From an uncultured Anaeroplasmataceae bacterium (GTDB lineage Bacteria > Bacillota_I > Bacilli_A > Acholeplasmatales > Anaeroplasmataceae), in assembly GCA_910584005.1 (NCBI GenBank), contig CAJTXR010000004.1:90914-154913 (forward strand): DNA of 64,000 bases. Reading direction: 5' to 3'. Within the stretch, counting starts at the first letter, position 1, and each line of letters starts with the position of its first letter. This document shows positions 1-8,953 of the stretch, piece after piece. The translations under genes were made by a program, and so were the position numbers. The notes under the pieces were generated by a model that saw only the letters and a program-made list of their open reading frames with translations, searched no databases and was not told where the DNA came from.

Positions 1-2
1 AA

Positions 3-1484
3 GAAATCAAACAAATTAGTAGGCATTTTTCTATGATATTAGATCATAGAGATATCTTATACGAATTGGTAGAAAATTTTTATGATTATTGGCGTAGATT
101 AGAGCGATATGGCGTGATTTATGCTAAAAGTAAGGTGGGAGGAATCGAATCCACTTCTTTTACGGGGGTAATGAATCAATTTACAAATGTTATTTTAAGC
201 ACATATCGTACGATATCTCAAAAAGTTTTAGGAGAAAATTTTGCTATCTATCGTTCTTTACCAGCAGGGATTAATGCTGGACTATTAATTTCAAAACATA
301 ATTGGGCTAAAAATTATGCGGATTATAGTTTTTTGACTAAATCAAATGCCATTGAACAGGTACTTATTCGACCTCCTTTTATTTCTTACTCTAGTAAAAA
401 TAAAAGAACAGGTACGTATCCAGAGGTGATGTACAACCCAATCCAAAGAATTGCTGATTCATTTAAAGCAGATGAATATTATTGCTATCAAGCTAAGATT
501 GGAACCTCTTTAGCATATGTGTATTTTCATCGCGATTATTTAGCTCACGGAATTACTCTATGTAATTTATTTGAATTTGTTCCATTATATAAGTGTCATG
601 GCATAAAGCCGGATCTTCTTTATATTTTTGGAGCAGATATAGAAGGAGAATCTGTTTTTTATCATGATGAACAAAATGATATTTATATTGGAGTTGCTCC
701 TCATAATGATTCAATTGATTATTTTGGATATATGAAGAAAATGCTATTAACCCTTCATAATGTAAAAATGATAGATCATGGACATTTGCCTTTACATGGG
801 GCGTGTGTAAGTATAACATTGAAAAGTGGAACCGTGAAGAATGTTGTAATTATTGGAGATAGTGGAGCAGGTAAGAGTGAATCTTTAGAGGCGTTAAGTG
901 CTTATGCGGGTGAAAATATATCTTCTCAATTGACTATATTTGATGATATGGGAACCTTAAAGCTTATTGGAGATCAGGTTATGGCATATGGAACGGAAAT
1001 TGGTGCTTTTGTTCGCTTAGATGATATGGCTTCAGGGTACGCATATCGAGAAATGGATCGAGCAATATTTATGAATCCAGATAAAGTAAATTCAAGATTG
1101 GTTGTTCCAGTAGCAACGTATCCTCAGATTATGAAGGGCTATAAAGTGGATATGGTTTTATATGCAAATAATTATGAAGATGTGAAAGATCAGTTGTCTA
1201 TTTTTCATGATAAAACTCAAGCTATGAATACTTTTATTCGTGGGGCTCGATGTGCAAAAGGAACAACTCAAGAAATTGGATTGGTAGAATCTTTTTTTGC
1301 GAATCCATTTGGACCTGTACAGCGTCAAGAACAAACCAAGCAACTTATACAGAAGTTTTTTTCTAAATTATTTGAACATAATATTTTAGTTGGAGAACTT
1401 TATACGAAATTAGCAATACTGGGACACGAGCATGATGGACCAGAAGGAGCCGCAAAAAAATTATTTGAAGTATTGGAAAAGTGA
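3..1484 (+). CDS. HPr kinase/PEPCK-like P-loop protein, 5' end outside window
   Basis: The frame is open from the first bases of the window to a TGA stop. No ribosome binding site precedes the first ATG (position 33), so the true start is probably upstream and the gene is seen as a 3' portion of at least 493 residues. A P-loop GDSGAGKSE (bases about 858-884) is followed by a FDDMG segment. Both resemble the kinase motifs of the HPr kinase / ATP-dependent PEP carboxykinase superfamily. The long N-terminal part has no motif I recognise, and HPr kinase itself is far shorter (about 310 residues), so the substrate cannot be named. A nucleotide-binding metabolic kinase or carboxykinase relative is the most that can be claimed. 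Confidence 0.6.
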   Translation, partial: EIKQISRHFSMILDHRDILYELVENFYDYWRRLERYGVIYAKSKVGGIESTSFTGVMNQFTNVILSTYRTISQKVLGENFAIYRSLPAGINAGLLISKHNWAKNYADYSFLTKSNAIEQVLIRPPFISYSSKNKRTGTYPEVMYNPIQRIADSFKADEYYCYQAKIGTSLAYVYFHRDYLAHGITLCNLFEFVPLYKCHGIKPDLLYIFGADIEGESVFYHDEQNDIYIGVAPHNDSIDYFGYMKKMLLTLHNVKMIDHGHLPLHGACVSITLKSGTVKNVVIIGDSGAGKSESLEALSAYAGENISSQLTIFDDMGTLKLIGDQVMAYGTEIGAFVRLDDMASGYAYREMDRAIFMNPDKVNSRLVVPVATYPQIMKGYKVDMVLYANNYEDVKDQLSIFHDKTQAMNTFIRGARCAKGTTQEIGLVESFFANPFGPVQRQEQTKQLIQKFFSKLFEHNILVGELYTKLAILGHEHDGPEGAAKKLFEVLEK

Positions 1485-1548
1485 GGCTTCAACTTCTAGT
1501 TGAATCTATTTCAAATACGAGTTTCTAGACTTTTTAAATTTCTGCTTT

Positions 1549-1554
1549 TATAAT
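1549..1554 (+). promoter_or_regulatory. -10 box upstream of the XRE regulator
   Basis: A perfect TATAAT lies 22 bases before the start codon. The best -35 candidate is TAGACT at 1526-1531 with 17-base spacing. It follows a small hairpin (TTCAACT / AGTTGAA, 1488-1504) that may end the upstream transcript but has no U-run. Confidence 0.5.
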
Positions 1555-1575
1555 AAAGCCAAAGGAGGAAAACGT

Positions 1576-2319
1576 ATGGATAGAATAAAAATGGGAAATT
1601 TTCTGATAGAATTAAGAAAAGAAAAAGATCTTTCCCAAACAGATTTGGCAGAGATTATGGGAGTGACTTTTCAAGCAGTATCTAAATGGGAACGAGGGGA
1701 AGCCATTCCTGACATTGCTATATTAGAAAAATTAGCTAGTTTTTATAGTGTTTCAATTGATGAAATAATTAAAGGAGAAACTATCGTAAAATCTGAAAAA
1801 GAGATACAAAATTATATGGGTGGAGCAGCAACAATAGATTCTAATAATGAAAGCAGATTTCTACATCAAAAGCGGATTTTTGGATTTTGGTTCTCCTTAG
1901 TATATTTAGTAGTCTTTTTTTTGATAGGCTTTTGTCCAATGGCAACCGCAGAAACTTCATCTTTGGTTGGAACAAGCTATTTTTCAGTGAATTATTATGA
2001 AATTGTTTTTAGTTCAGAATTTTCTTTAGGAAATTTCATTTTTCTCTTGCAGTTTTTAACTACTATTGGAATTATAGCTTGTACGCTTTTATATTTTACT
2101 TGCATAACAAAAAAATCGTTCCATGCCTTATTTATTACACGTTTTGTTTTAATTATTGTTAATTTATTGACCTTAGTAATGAATGTAGGGTGTTTCTTCT
2201 ACAATTCTGTAGCTGTTGGAATGTATTTAATGTTTTTGATTATTTTAATTTTTGATATACTATATTTAACTTTAAAACCTAATAGAAAAATCTATATTTT
2301 GCAAGATTTTAAGGATTAG
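1576..2319 (+). CDS. XRE-family HTH regulator with membrane-spanning C-terminus
   Basis: Residues about 6-62 form an XRE/Cro-type helix-turn-helix (Q-T-D-L-A-E, then Q-A-V-S-K-W-E-R-G), so the protein should bind DNA. A linker follows, and the C-terminal half (residues about 95-240) is hydrophobic, with roughly four membrane segments. This architecture of N-terminal XRE domain plus integral membrane tail is common in Firmicutes, and its ligands or signals are generally unknown. The start has a strong AAAGGAGGA site. The gene stands alone between a promoter and a rho-independent terminator. Its targets cannot be inferred from the neighbours. Confidence 0.8.
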   Translation: MDRIKMGNFLIELRKEKDLSQTDLAEIMGVTFQAVSKWERGEAIPDIAILEKLASFYSVSIDEIIKGETIVKSEKEIQNYMGGAATIDSNNESRFLHQKRIFGFWFSLVYLVVFFLIGFCPMATAETSSLVGTSYFSVNYYEIVFSSEFSLGNFIFLLQFLTTIGIIACTLLYFTCITKKSFHALFITRFVLIIVNLLTLVMNVGCFFYNSVAVGMYLMFLIILIFDILYLTLKPNRKIYILQDFKD

Positions 2320-2329
2320 AAAAAGAACT

Positions 2330-2362
2330 CCAATACGTAATTGTATTGGTTTTTTCTTTTTT
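2330..2362 (+). terminator. Rho-independent terminator after the XRE regulator
   Basis: CCAATAC (2330-2336) pairs with GTATTGG (2343-2349) across a 6-base loop and is followed by a T-rich run. Confidence 0.85.
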
Positions 2363-2374
2363 AAATGTTATAAT
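2346..2374 (+). promoter_or_regulatory. folD promoter
   Basis: TTGGTT (2346-2351), a 17-base spacer and a perfect TATAAT (2369-2374). The -35 overlaps the 3' arm of the preceding terminator. Transcription would begin near 2381, about 20 bases before folD. Confidence 0.6.
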
Positions 2375-2400
2375 ACATTTATGAAGGTTTTGGTGATAAC

Positions 2401-3267
2401 ATGGCAATTATAATTTCAGGAAAAGACTTAGCAAAAAGTAAAAAGATGAAAATGGCAGAAGAAGTAAAAGACTTTGCCCATCAGTATAGCAGGGTGCCAC
2501 ATCTAGCTGTAATCTTGGTAGGAGAAGATCCAGGAAGCGTATCCTATGTGCGTGGAAAAGAAAAGGCTTGTATAGAGATTGGAATTCAAAATACTACTAT
2601 AAAAAAGCCAGACACAATAGAGGAGGAAGAACTTTTAACTATTATTACTCTTTTAAATGAGGATGCATCTGTAGATGGGATTTTGGTTCAATTGCCACTA
2701 CCAAGCCATATTCATTCTGAAAGAATTATTCAAGCAATACGAAAGGACAAAGATGTTGATGGGTTCCATAGAGATAATGTTGCTGCATTGTATTTAAAAC
2801 AGCCAGGTATTGTTTCTTGTACGCCTAAAGGGATATTAGAAATGTTAGATTCTATATCTTATGAATTAGAAGGAAAAAGAGCGTGTGTAATAGGCCGTAG
2901 TAAAATTGTTGGAATGCCTGTGGCAAAGTTATTGTTAGATCAGAATGCAACCGTTACAATTGTTCATAGCAAGACAAAACATATTGAACAAGTCACTAAA
3001 GAAGCAGATGTCGTAATTGCAGCAGTAGGAAAGCCTCGTTTTGTTAGAGCTGATATGATAAAAGAAGGTGCTGTTGTGATTGATGTTGGAGTAAATCGTG
3101 ATCCTTTAACGAACAAACTTTGTGGAGATGTTGATTTTGATCAAGTTGTTTCTAAGGTTTCCTATATTTCAAAAGTGCCTGGTGGTGTTGGACCAATGAC
3201 AATTAGTTGTTTAATGGAAAATACGATAGAATGCTTTTTGAAGCATATGGAGGAAGAACATGATTGA
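2401..3267 (+). CDS. folD: Bifunctional methylenetetrahydrofolate dehydrogenase/cyclohydrolase FolD
   Basis: FolD oxidises 5,10-methylene-THF to methenyl-THF and hydrolyses it to 10-formyl-THF, supplying one-carbon units for purine synthesis and formyl-methionine. The 288-residue length is typical. The family's catalytic Tyr/Lys pair is visible in YVRGKEKA (Y49, K53), with VQLPLP and DVDGFH further on. The nucleotide-binding GRSKIVGMP lies near residue 164 and the signature PGGVGPMT near 260. The gene overlaps purB by 8 bases, so the two are co-translated, linking one-carbon supply to purine synthesis. Confidence 0.97.
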   Translation: MAIIISGKDLAKSKKMKMAEEVKDFAHQYSRVPHLAVILVGEDPGSVSYVRGKEKACIEIGIQNTTIKKPDTIEEEELLTIITLLNEDASVDGILVQLPLPSHIHSERIIQAIRKDKDVDGFHRDNVAALYLKQPGIVSCTPKGILEMLDSISYELEGKRACVIGRSKIVGMPVAKLLLDQNATVTIVHSKTKHIEQVTKEADVVIAAVGKPRFVRADMIKEGAVVIDVGVNRDPLTNKLCGDVDFDQVVSKVSYISKVPGGVGPMTISCLMENTIECFLKHMEEEHD

Positions 3268-4579
3268 ACGGTATAGCCGAAGTGTAATGCGTAAAATTTG
3301 GACAGATGAAAATAAATTTAATGCTTATTTAAAAGTGGAAATTTTATCGTGTAAAGCCTGGAGTAAACTCGGTGTAATCCCAAGTGACGATGTAGAAAAA
3401 ATAGAGAAAAATGCAAACTTTGATTTAAAGCGAATTTTAGAAATTGAACAGCTTACGAAGCATGATGTGGTTGCTTTTACACGAGCAGTTTCTGAAACTT
3501 TGGGAGAAGAAAGAAAATGGGTGCATTATGGGTTGACCTCTACAGATGTAGTAGATACGGCAAATGGATACTTATTAAAGCAGGCCAACGATATTATATA
3601 TGAGGATTTGCTTTCTTTTCAAAAGGTTTTAGAAAAACAGGCAATTCGATTTAAAACAATTCCATGTATAGGTAGAACACACGGAATTCATGCAGATATT
3701 ACTTCTTTTGGTTTGAAGTGGGCTTTATGGCATGAACAAATGGAAAGAAATATTAAGCGATTTACAGCAGCAAGAAAAGAAGTAGAAACAGGGAAAATTA
3801 GTGGGGCGGTTGGAAACTATGCCAACATCCCGCCAATGATTCAAGAGTTTGTATGTAAGGAATTAGGAATTGAATCTGCTCATATTTCTACTCAAATAAT
3901 CCAAAGAGATCGTCATGCCTATTATCTTGCAACTTTAGCAGTGATTGCAGCTTCTTTAGAACAGATGGCTTTTGAAATACGAAGTCTTCAAAGAACGGAA
4001 GTTCATGAAGCAGAAGAGGCTTTTTCTAAGGGGCAAAAGGGATCCTCAGCAATGCCACATAAGCGTAATCCAATTTCGTCAGAAAATATTTGTGGTTGTG
4101 CAAGAGTAATGAGAGGATATATGATTACAGGGTATGAAAATGTAGCTTTATGGCATGAAAGAGATATTTCTCATTCCTCTACAGAACGAATTATTTTACC
4201 TGATGCAACGATGCTCCTTGATTATATGCTCAATCGTTTTAAGGGAATTTTAGAAAACTTAATTGTATACCCTGAAGTAATGCTAGAAAATATTTATAAA
4301 ACAAATGGGGTTATATTTGCTCAAAGAGTGATGAATGCTTTGATTGATAAAGGGTTTACTAGAGAAGATGCTTATGATTTAGTTCAACCGATTGCGATGA
4401 AAGCCTATAATGAAAAATTAGATTATTATACATTATTAAGTCAAAATGAATTTGTTTTACAATCTTTATCTAGAGAAGAATTAAAAAATTGTTTTACTTT
4501 AGAGTACTATTTTAAAAATGTGGATTACATATATAACAAATGTAATATAGGTAAAAAAAATTTAAGTAATGAAGGATAG
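3260..4579 (+). CDS. purB: Adenylosuccinate lyase
   Basis: PurB removes fumarate from SAICAR and from adenylosuccinate in purine biosynthesis and AMP formation. It belongs to the fumarase/aspartase superfamily. The diagnostic loop SSAMPHKRNP is at residues about 261-270, and GRTHGIHAD and GLTSTDVVDT earlier in the protein supply further active-site residues. The length of 439 residues is normal. It overlaps folD by 8 bases and the downstream acetyltransferase starts 5 bases after its stop, making a three-gene unit. Confidence 0.96.
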   Translation: MIERYSRSVMRKIWTDENKFNAYLKVEILSCKAWSKLGVIPSDDVEKIEKNANFDLKRILEIEQLTKHDVVAFTRAVSETLGEERKWVHYGLTSTDVVDTANGYLLKQANDIIYEDLLSFQKVLEKQAIRFKTIPCIGRTHGIHADITSFGLKWALWHEQMERNIKRFTAARKEVETGKISGAVGNYANIPPMIQEFVCKELGIESAHISTQIIQRDRHAYYLATLAVIAASLEQMAFEIRSLQRTEVHEAEEAFSKGQKGSSAMPHKRNPISSENICGCARVMRGYMITGYENVALWHERDISHSSTERIILPDATMLLDYMLNRFKGILENLIVYPEVMLENIYKTNGVIFAQRVMNALIDKGFTREDAYDLVQPIAMKAYNEKLDYYTLLSQNEFVLQSLSREELKNCFTLEYYFKNVDYIYNKCNIGKKNLSNEG

Positions 4580-4583
4580 AATA

Positions 4584-5147
4584 ATGAACATATATGAAAC
4601 TTGTCCAATTTTAGAAAATGAAAACTATATCCTCCGATTGATAGAGGACCAAGATGCTTTGGATTTATTTGATGTTTACCATGATAAGTTAGCTTTGCCT
4701 TTCTTTAATAGTGATAATTGTCATGGTAGTAATTTTTATTGTGCATCTTTAGAAGATATGAAAAATACAATTCATTATTGGCTAATTGAATACCATGATA
4801 CTCATGGTTTTGTAAGGTTGTCAATCTTTGATAAAAAAATTCATAAAGTAATTGGAACGATTGAGATTTTTAAAAGAGTAGCGGATGACTACTTTACTCA
4901 ATGTGGATTGTTAAGAATTGATCTTGGAAGTCATTTTGAAAAAAAAGAGGTAATCCAATCGATTTTAGATTTAATTGTGTCCTCCTTTTTTGATTATTTG
5001 GACTGTAAGAAGATTGCAACTAAAGCCCCTGTCTATGCAATTGAACGAATTGAGGCTTTACAAGATAAAGGATTTAAAAAATCAACTGAAATTTTATATG
5101 GACATCATCAAGAAGAATATTATGATTATTGGGTAATAGAAAGATAA
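4584..5147 (+). CDS. GNAT-like acetyltransferase
   Basis: A protein of about 187 residues with the layout of GNAT N-acetyltransferases: an N-terminal ENYILRLIEDQDAL strand-helix typical of the RimJ/RimL-type subgroup, a central VIGTIEIF strand, and a C-terminal YAIERIEALQDKGFKK segment like the usual neighbour-helix region. The glycine-rich acetyl-CoA loop is weak (LGSHFEKKEV), so activity is uncertain. The start at 4584 is preferred over an in-frame ATG at 4569 because GAAGGA lies 9 bases before it. The gene is co-transcribed with purB. The substrate is unknown. Confidence 0.65.
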   Translation: MNIYETCPILENENYILRLIEDQDALDLFDVYHDKLALPFFNSDNCHGSNFYCASLEDMKNTIHYWLIEYHDTHGFVRLSIFDKKIHKVIGTIEIFKRVADDYFTQCGLLRIDLGSHFEKKEVIQSILDLIVSSFFDYLDCKKIATKAPVYAIERIEALQDKGFKKSTEILYGHHQEEYYDYWVIER

Positions 5148-5177
5148 TTTATGGGTTTTAATTCTAAAAAAATTATG

Positions 5178-5207
5178 TTGGTTTTTATTATTAAAATAAG
5201 ATATAAT
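5178..5207 (+). promoter_or_regulatory. Rubrerythrin promoter
   Basis: TTGGTT (5178-5183), 18-base spacer, perfect TATAAT (5202-5207), followed by AAAAGGAGA before the ATG. Confidence 0.6.
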
Positions 5208-5232
5208 AAAGCTATAAAAAGGAGAAAATGAT

Positions 5233-5775
5233 ATGGGAAAAAATTTATATTCAGGAACAAGAACAGAAAAAAATTTAGAGGCTGCCTTTGCTGGAGAATC
5301 TCAGGCAAGAAATAAGTATACTTATTTTGCTTCTGTTGCCAAAAAAGAAGGCTATGAACAAATTGCGGCTTTATTTTTAAAAACAGCAGAAAATGAAAAG
5401 GAACATGCAAAATTATGGTTTAAGGAATTAAAAGGCATCGGCAATACAGCAGAAAATCTAGTTTCAGCAGCAGCTGGAGAAAATTATGAATGGACAGAAA
5501 TGTATGAAGAATTTGCGAAAACTGCAGAGGAAGAAGGATTTGTAGAATTAGCAAAGAAATTTCGTTTAGTTGCAGCAATTGAAAAGCATCATGAAGAGCG
5601 ATATCGAGCTCTATTGAAGAATATTGAAACGGCTTCTGTTTTTGAAAAAAGTGAAGTAAAAGTTTGGGAATGTCGCAATTGTGGGCATATTGTTGTTGGA
5701 ACTAAGGCTCCAGAAGTTTGCCCAACTTGTAATCACCCTCAGAGCTATTTTGAAATCAATAGCGAAAATTACTAA
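5233..5775 (+). CDS. Rubrerythrin
   Basis: Rubrerythrin reduces hydrogen peroxide in anaerobes with a di-iron centre fed by a rubredoxin-like iron. The ferritin-like four-helix part (residues about 1-140) shows the expected carboxylate/histidine ligands in AGESQARNKY, ENEKEHAKLW, AEEEGF and IEKHHEERY. The C-terminal rubredoxin-like domain has CRNCGH (near 147) and CPTC (near 163). The length of 180 residues is typical. It has its own promoter and no obvious redox partner next to it. Its presence argues for an anaerobic or microaerobic life style. Confidence 0.95.
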   Translation: MGKNLYSGTRTEKNLEAAFAGESQARNKYTYFASVAKKEGYEQIAALFLKTAENEKEHAKLWFKELKGIGNTAENLVSAAAGENYEWTEMYEEFAKTAEEEGFVELAKKFRLVAAIEKHHEERYRALLKNIETASVFEKSEVKVWECRNCGHIVVGTKAPEVCPTCNHPQSYFEINSENY

Positions 5776-5802
5776 TTTCAAATAAAAGTAAGAGGAGTTT
5801 AT

Positions 5803-6993
5803 ATGAAAATCAAAATATCCACATTTAAATCTAGGTTACAACATTCATTGGCATTTGAAAGCGAAACAAATGAATTTATATCTGCAATTGAAAAACAATT
5901 GGGATATCCACTAGAATTATCAGACTTAGAAGATTATACTTGTGATTTAAAACTAATTTTCATTCAAACGGGTGGGTCAGAAGGACTATTCTTAGAGAAT
6001 TTTGACAAACTACAAGAGCCTTATTATTTATTAACAAATGGGGGAAATAATAGTTTAGCAGCCTCCTTAGAAATTTTAAGTTATTTAAATACACAAAACA
6101 AAAAAGGAGAAATCTTACACGGGAGTATTTCTTATATTGCTCATCGAATTAAAACGCTAGCTAAAATTAATCATGCGATTCATATTCTTAATCATTCTAA
6201 ATTAGGAATAGTTGGTAAGCCATCCGATTGGTTGATTTCTTCCATTCCCAACTATGAAAAATTAAAAAATTTATTTGGTATATCTTTAATTGATATCCCT
6301 TTATCTAATTTAGAAGAAAAGGCAACAAGACCTCATTTTAGTAATCTCAATTTAAAAGAATACAAATCTTATTCTGAGGAGGAAATGAGAAAATCAATTT
6401 CGATTTATGATGCTTTAGAAGAAATCATAAGGGAACATAATTTAAATGGAGTTACGTTGCGTTGTTTTGACTTATTAAAATCACTTAAGGGAACAGGATG
6501 TTTGGCATTAGCAGAACTTAATAAAAAGGGTTGGATTGGTACATGTGAGGGTGATATCATGGCTATGGTTACGATGTGCATTGTAAAAGGGTTAACTGGC
6601 AAATCCTCTTTCCAAGCGAATCCTTCTCGTATTAATGTAGAGAATAACAGTATCATTTTTGCTCATTGTACTTTACCCTTTGATATGGTAGATCAATATA
6701 AATTAGATACCCATTTTGAAAGTGGAATTGGAGTTGCCATTAAGGGAGAACTAAAGACAGGCAAAGTAACAGTTTTTAGAATTTCATCCGATTTAAAGCA
6801 CTACTTTGTTTCTAGCGGTATCTTAATGAATAATTTAAATGAATCAAATTTATGTAGAACTCAGGTAAATATTAAATTAGATCATCCGGTTACAGAATTA
6901 TTAAAAACTCCATGTGGAAATCATCATATTATCTTTTATGGAGATTATGAAAATTTAATTCGTCAATTTATGAATACAATTCTTAAGGATTAA
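5803..6993 (+). CDS. L-fucose/L-arabinose isomerase-family protein
   Basis: A 396-residue cytosolic protein. The C-terminal half resembles the fucose-isomerase fold: LKGTGCLALAELNKKGW, then CEGDIMAMVTM near residue 248, FQANPSRIN and IIFAHCTLPF. In related enzymes the Glu/Asp of the CEGD segment binds the metal. The N-terminal part, with GGNNSLAASLEILSYL, fits the substrate-domain of the same family. True L-fucose isomerases are about 590 residues, so this is the shorter, poorly characterised branch whose sugar is not established. It starts 27 bases after rubrerythrin and is followed by a strong terminator. No sugar transporter is adjacent. Confidence 0.7.
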   Translation: MKIKISTFKSRLQHSLAFESETNEFISAIEKQLGYPLELSDLEDYTCDLKLIFIQTGGSEGLFLENFDKLQEPYYLLTNGGNNSLAASLEILSYLNTQNKKGEILHGSISYIAHRIKTLAKINHAIHILNHSKLGIVGKPSDWLISSIPNYEKLKNLFGISLIDIPLSNLEEKATRPHFSNLNLKEYKSYSEEEMRKSISIYDALEEIIREHNLNGVTLRCFDLLKSLKGTGCLALAELNKKGWIGTCEGDIMAMVTMCIVKGLTGKSSFQANPSRINVENNSIIFAHCTLPFDMVDQYKLDTHFESGIGVAIKGELKTGKVTVFRISSDLKHYFVSSGILMNNLNESNLCRTQVNIKLDHPVTELLKTPCGNHHIIFYGDYENLIRQFMNTILKD

Positions 6994-7021
6994 ATTTCTA
7001 ATTTATACCAAGAATATTATA

Positions 7022-7056
7022 AAAACAACTACAATTTTATCGTAGTTGTTTTTTTA
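7022..7056 (+). terminator. Rho-independent terminator
   Basis: AACAACTAC (7024-7032) pairs with GTAGTTGTT (7042-7050), followed by TTTTTT. It ends the rubrerythrin/isomerase-like unit. Confidence 0.9.
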
Positions 7057-7269
7057 TGCTTTTTGGCATTGCAAAAGAAAAAAACTGAATGCACGAGTCA
7101 ATAAAATTAAAATTGAGGGCTATAATTTTCCTGAAAGTAGTTATTTTTTTAATAGTACTTAAAATTTAAGAAGTAGATGATGTTCCTTACTTGAAAATTT
7201 TTATTTCAATAGTTGTGAAAAAAAGATTAATTGTAGTTTTATATAAACGAAAAAGGAAAGGAGAAGAAA

Positions 7270-7839
7270 ATGAGAATAGAAAAATTTATAGCTTACTTAA
7301 AAGAATTAAATGCCGATAAAGCGATTTACTTGTTGTCAAATCCAGTTGTGAATGGAGGCTTAGAAGTATGGTTCCAGGTCGAATTGGCAATCCAGACTAA
7401 ATGTCTTATGCATAATTATGTGATTACGAGAGAGGTAACATATCCAGATGATAGCCAAAGATGTGATTTATATTGTTTTAACCAAGGTCAACCAGAAGAA
7501 GCGTATATTGAATTAAAATGTATGAACCCTTTTCATGCCGAAAGATGTGAGGGAGAATTTATACATGATATTGAAAAGGTTAGAAGACTAGAAAAAAAAT
7601 TATTAACTGTAGTAGCGAAAAATAAAACAATTATTACTGTTTTATGTATGTTAATTTATTACGGAGATGTTTTTTCCTTAAAAGAACGATTAAATGTGAA
7701 TTTACAAAATAAATATAGCGATAATATAAAAGAATATCAATCTATTAAAAGTAAAATCAAGACAGTACAATTATTTCCTGGTGAGAATTTGTTTTTGATT
7801 TATTATGGAGAAACTTATTATTTTAGAGGTGGCATTTAG
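7270..7839 (+). CDS. Orphan PD-(D/E)XK nuclease-like protein
   Basis: A 189-residue soluble protein with no close relative I recognise by name. It carries the pattern of a PD-(D/E)XK nuclease core: an N-terminal helix Glu (E38 in WFQVELA), Asp66 in QRCDLY, and E81-x-K83 at the end of a hydrophobic strand (YIELK). The 15-residue gap and the strand context fit the fold well. Nearby basic residues (E-K-V-R-R-L-E-K-K) could contact DNA. No methyltransferase or helicase is adjacent, so it is not an obvious restriction system. It is preceded by 213 bases with no other gene and followed by a bidirectional terminator, so it stands alone. Function is inferred only from the motif. Confidence 0.5.
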   Translation: MRIEKFIAYLKELNADKAIYLLSNPVVNGGLEVWFQVELAIQTKCLMHNYVITREVTYPDDSQRCDLYCFNQGQPEEAYIELKCMNPFHAERCEGEFIHDIEKVRRLEKKLLTVVAKNKTIITVLCMLIYYGDVFSLKERLNVNLQNKYSDNIKEYQSIKSKIKTVQLFPGENLFLIYYGETYYFRGGI

Positions 7840-7845
7840 AAATGA

Positions 7846-7876
7846 AAAAGACAGTCTTAGCTAAACTGTCTTTTTT
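7846..7876. terminator. Bidirectional terminator between convergent genes
   Basis: AAAAGACAGT (7846-7855) pairs with ACTGTCTTTT (7865-7874). The A-run and T-run on either side let it serve both the nuclease-like gene and the convergent LacI-type regulator. Confidence 0.9.
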
Positions 7877-8872
7877 CTATATACTTGATTTTTTATTTTC
7901 GGCAATAGAATCTCGAAGGATAATTTCGCCATTAATCACAATTCTTTGACTTGAACGATTCATCATCATACTGGTTAAAAGAGAAAATGCTTTTTCACCG
8001 ATGAGATCTAAATCCTGTCTTACTGTTGTTAAGGAAGGAATTACATATCTTGCAATTTCTAAATCATCATATCCAGTCACAGAAATATCATCTGGAACTT
8101 TTATTCCTTCATTGGCAAGACCACGGATAAGCCCAATCGCAATAATATCGGCGGCACAAACGATTGCGGTAACATCCGTATCTTTAAAATATTTTGCTGC
8201 TTCATAACCAGATTCTTCACTAAAGTTCCCAAAATAGACATGCTTAGGTTCATAATCTATTTGATTCATCACTTGGCCTATAATATATCCGGCAAATCGT
8301 TCATTACTGACAAAAGAGTTTTTGTCCCCATGTATGAATCCAATTTTGGTATGTCCTTTTTCTTTTAATAAAGTTATAATTTTAGTTATTGTATTAATAT
8401 TTTCATTGTTGATAGTTGCAATTTTATCTCCCACCAAAACATTATCATAAAGAACGGTTGGTATGCTTGTGCTTTTTAATTCATACAGCAAAGGGCTTTT
8501 ATAATTTAAACCCGCAATAAATGCACCATCAAAATTATTTTGTTTCATAAAGTTCTCATATGAGGTTTCAATAGTAGTAATTGGATAATGAATAACTTCA
8601 AAATTGTTTTGTCTTGCATACTTTGTAAAAGCGAGAGCTAAAGATAGAATAATGTTAGAGGAATTATCTGAAACCAAATTTTCATATAAAACACATAATC
8701 TTCTTATATTTTTAACGGTTAATCGTTCATCTCTTGATTTATATCCGTGAGTTTTTGCGTATTCTAAAACTAATTCCTTTGTTTCTTTAGAAACATCAAA
8801 TGCGCCATTTAGTGCTTTTGATACTGTAGACACGGATAGATGAAGATCTTTGGCAATATCTTTTACTTTCAT
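7877..8872 (-). CDS. LacI/MalR-family transcriptional regulator of the starch locus
   Basis: A 331-residue LacI-type repressor. The N-terminal helix-turn-helix VKDIAKDLHLSVSTVSKALNG (residues about 2-22) is followed by the hinge helix region and a periplasmic-binding-protein-like effector domain, whose C-terminal DDLEIARYVIPSLTTVRQD is characteristic of the family. It is divergent from malQ and heads the maltodextrin genes, so it most likely senses maltose or a maltodextrin and represses the locus. Its own promoter (8923-8951) abuts a long palindrome (8954-8987), which suggests autoregulation. The effector identity is inferred from context only. Confidence 0.88.
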   Translation of the reverse strand: MKVKDIAKDLHLSVSTVSKALNGAFDVSKETKELVLEYAKTHGYKSRDERLTVKNIRRLCVLYENLVSDNSSNIILSLALAFTKYARQNNFEVIHYPITTIETSYENFMKQNNFDGAFIAGLNYKSPLLYELKSTSIPTVLYDNVLVGDKIATINNENINTITKIITLLKEKGHTKIGFIHGDKNSFVSNERFAGYIIGQVMNQIDYEPKHVYFGNFSEESGYEAAKYFKDTDVTAIVCAADIIAIGLIRGLANEGIKVPDDISVTGYDDLEIARYVIPSLTTVRQDLDLIGEKAFSLLTSMMMNRSSQRIVINGEIILRDSIAENKKSSI

Positions 8873-8922
8873 TTTCTTCCTCCTTGGTTATTTCGGCAAA
8901 CTTTTCTTATTGTTTATAGTAT

Positions 8923-8951
8923 ATTGTAATTGATTTTTTGTTTAAAATCAA
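8923..8951 (-). promoter_or_regulatory. Promoter of the LacI-type regulator
   Basis: On the minus strand TTGATT (8946-8951), 17-base spacer, TACAAT (8923-8928). Confidence 0.6.
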
Positions 8952-8953
8952 TC

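Noticed and set aside
7089..7169. 26-residue hydrophobic peptide frame, toxin-like in appearance
   Set aside because: No ribosome binding site and no antisense RNA or promoter pair is visible; a short hydrophobic frame is expected by chance in such AT-rich DNA.
7057..7269. 213-base gap before the nuclease-like gene, examined for RNA genes or repeats
   Set aside because: Only AT-rich sequence without a convincing promoter, hairpin or homology was seen.
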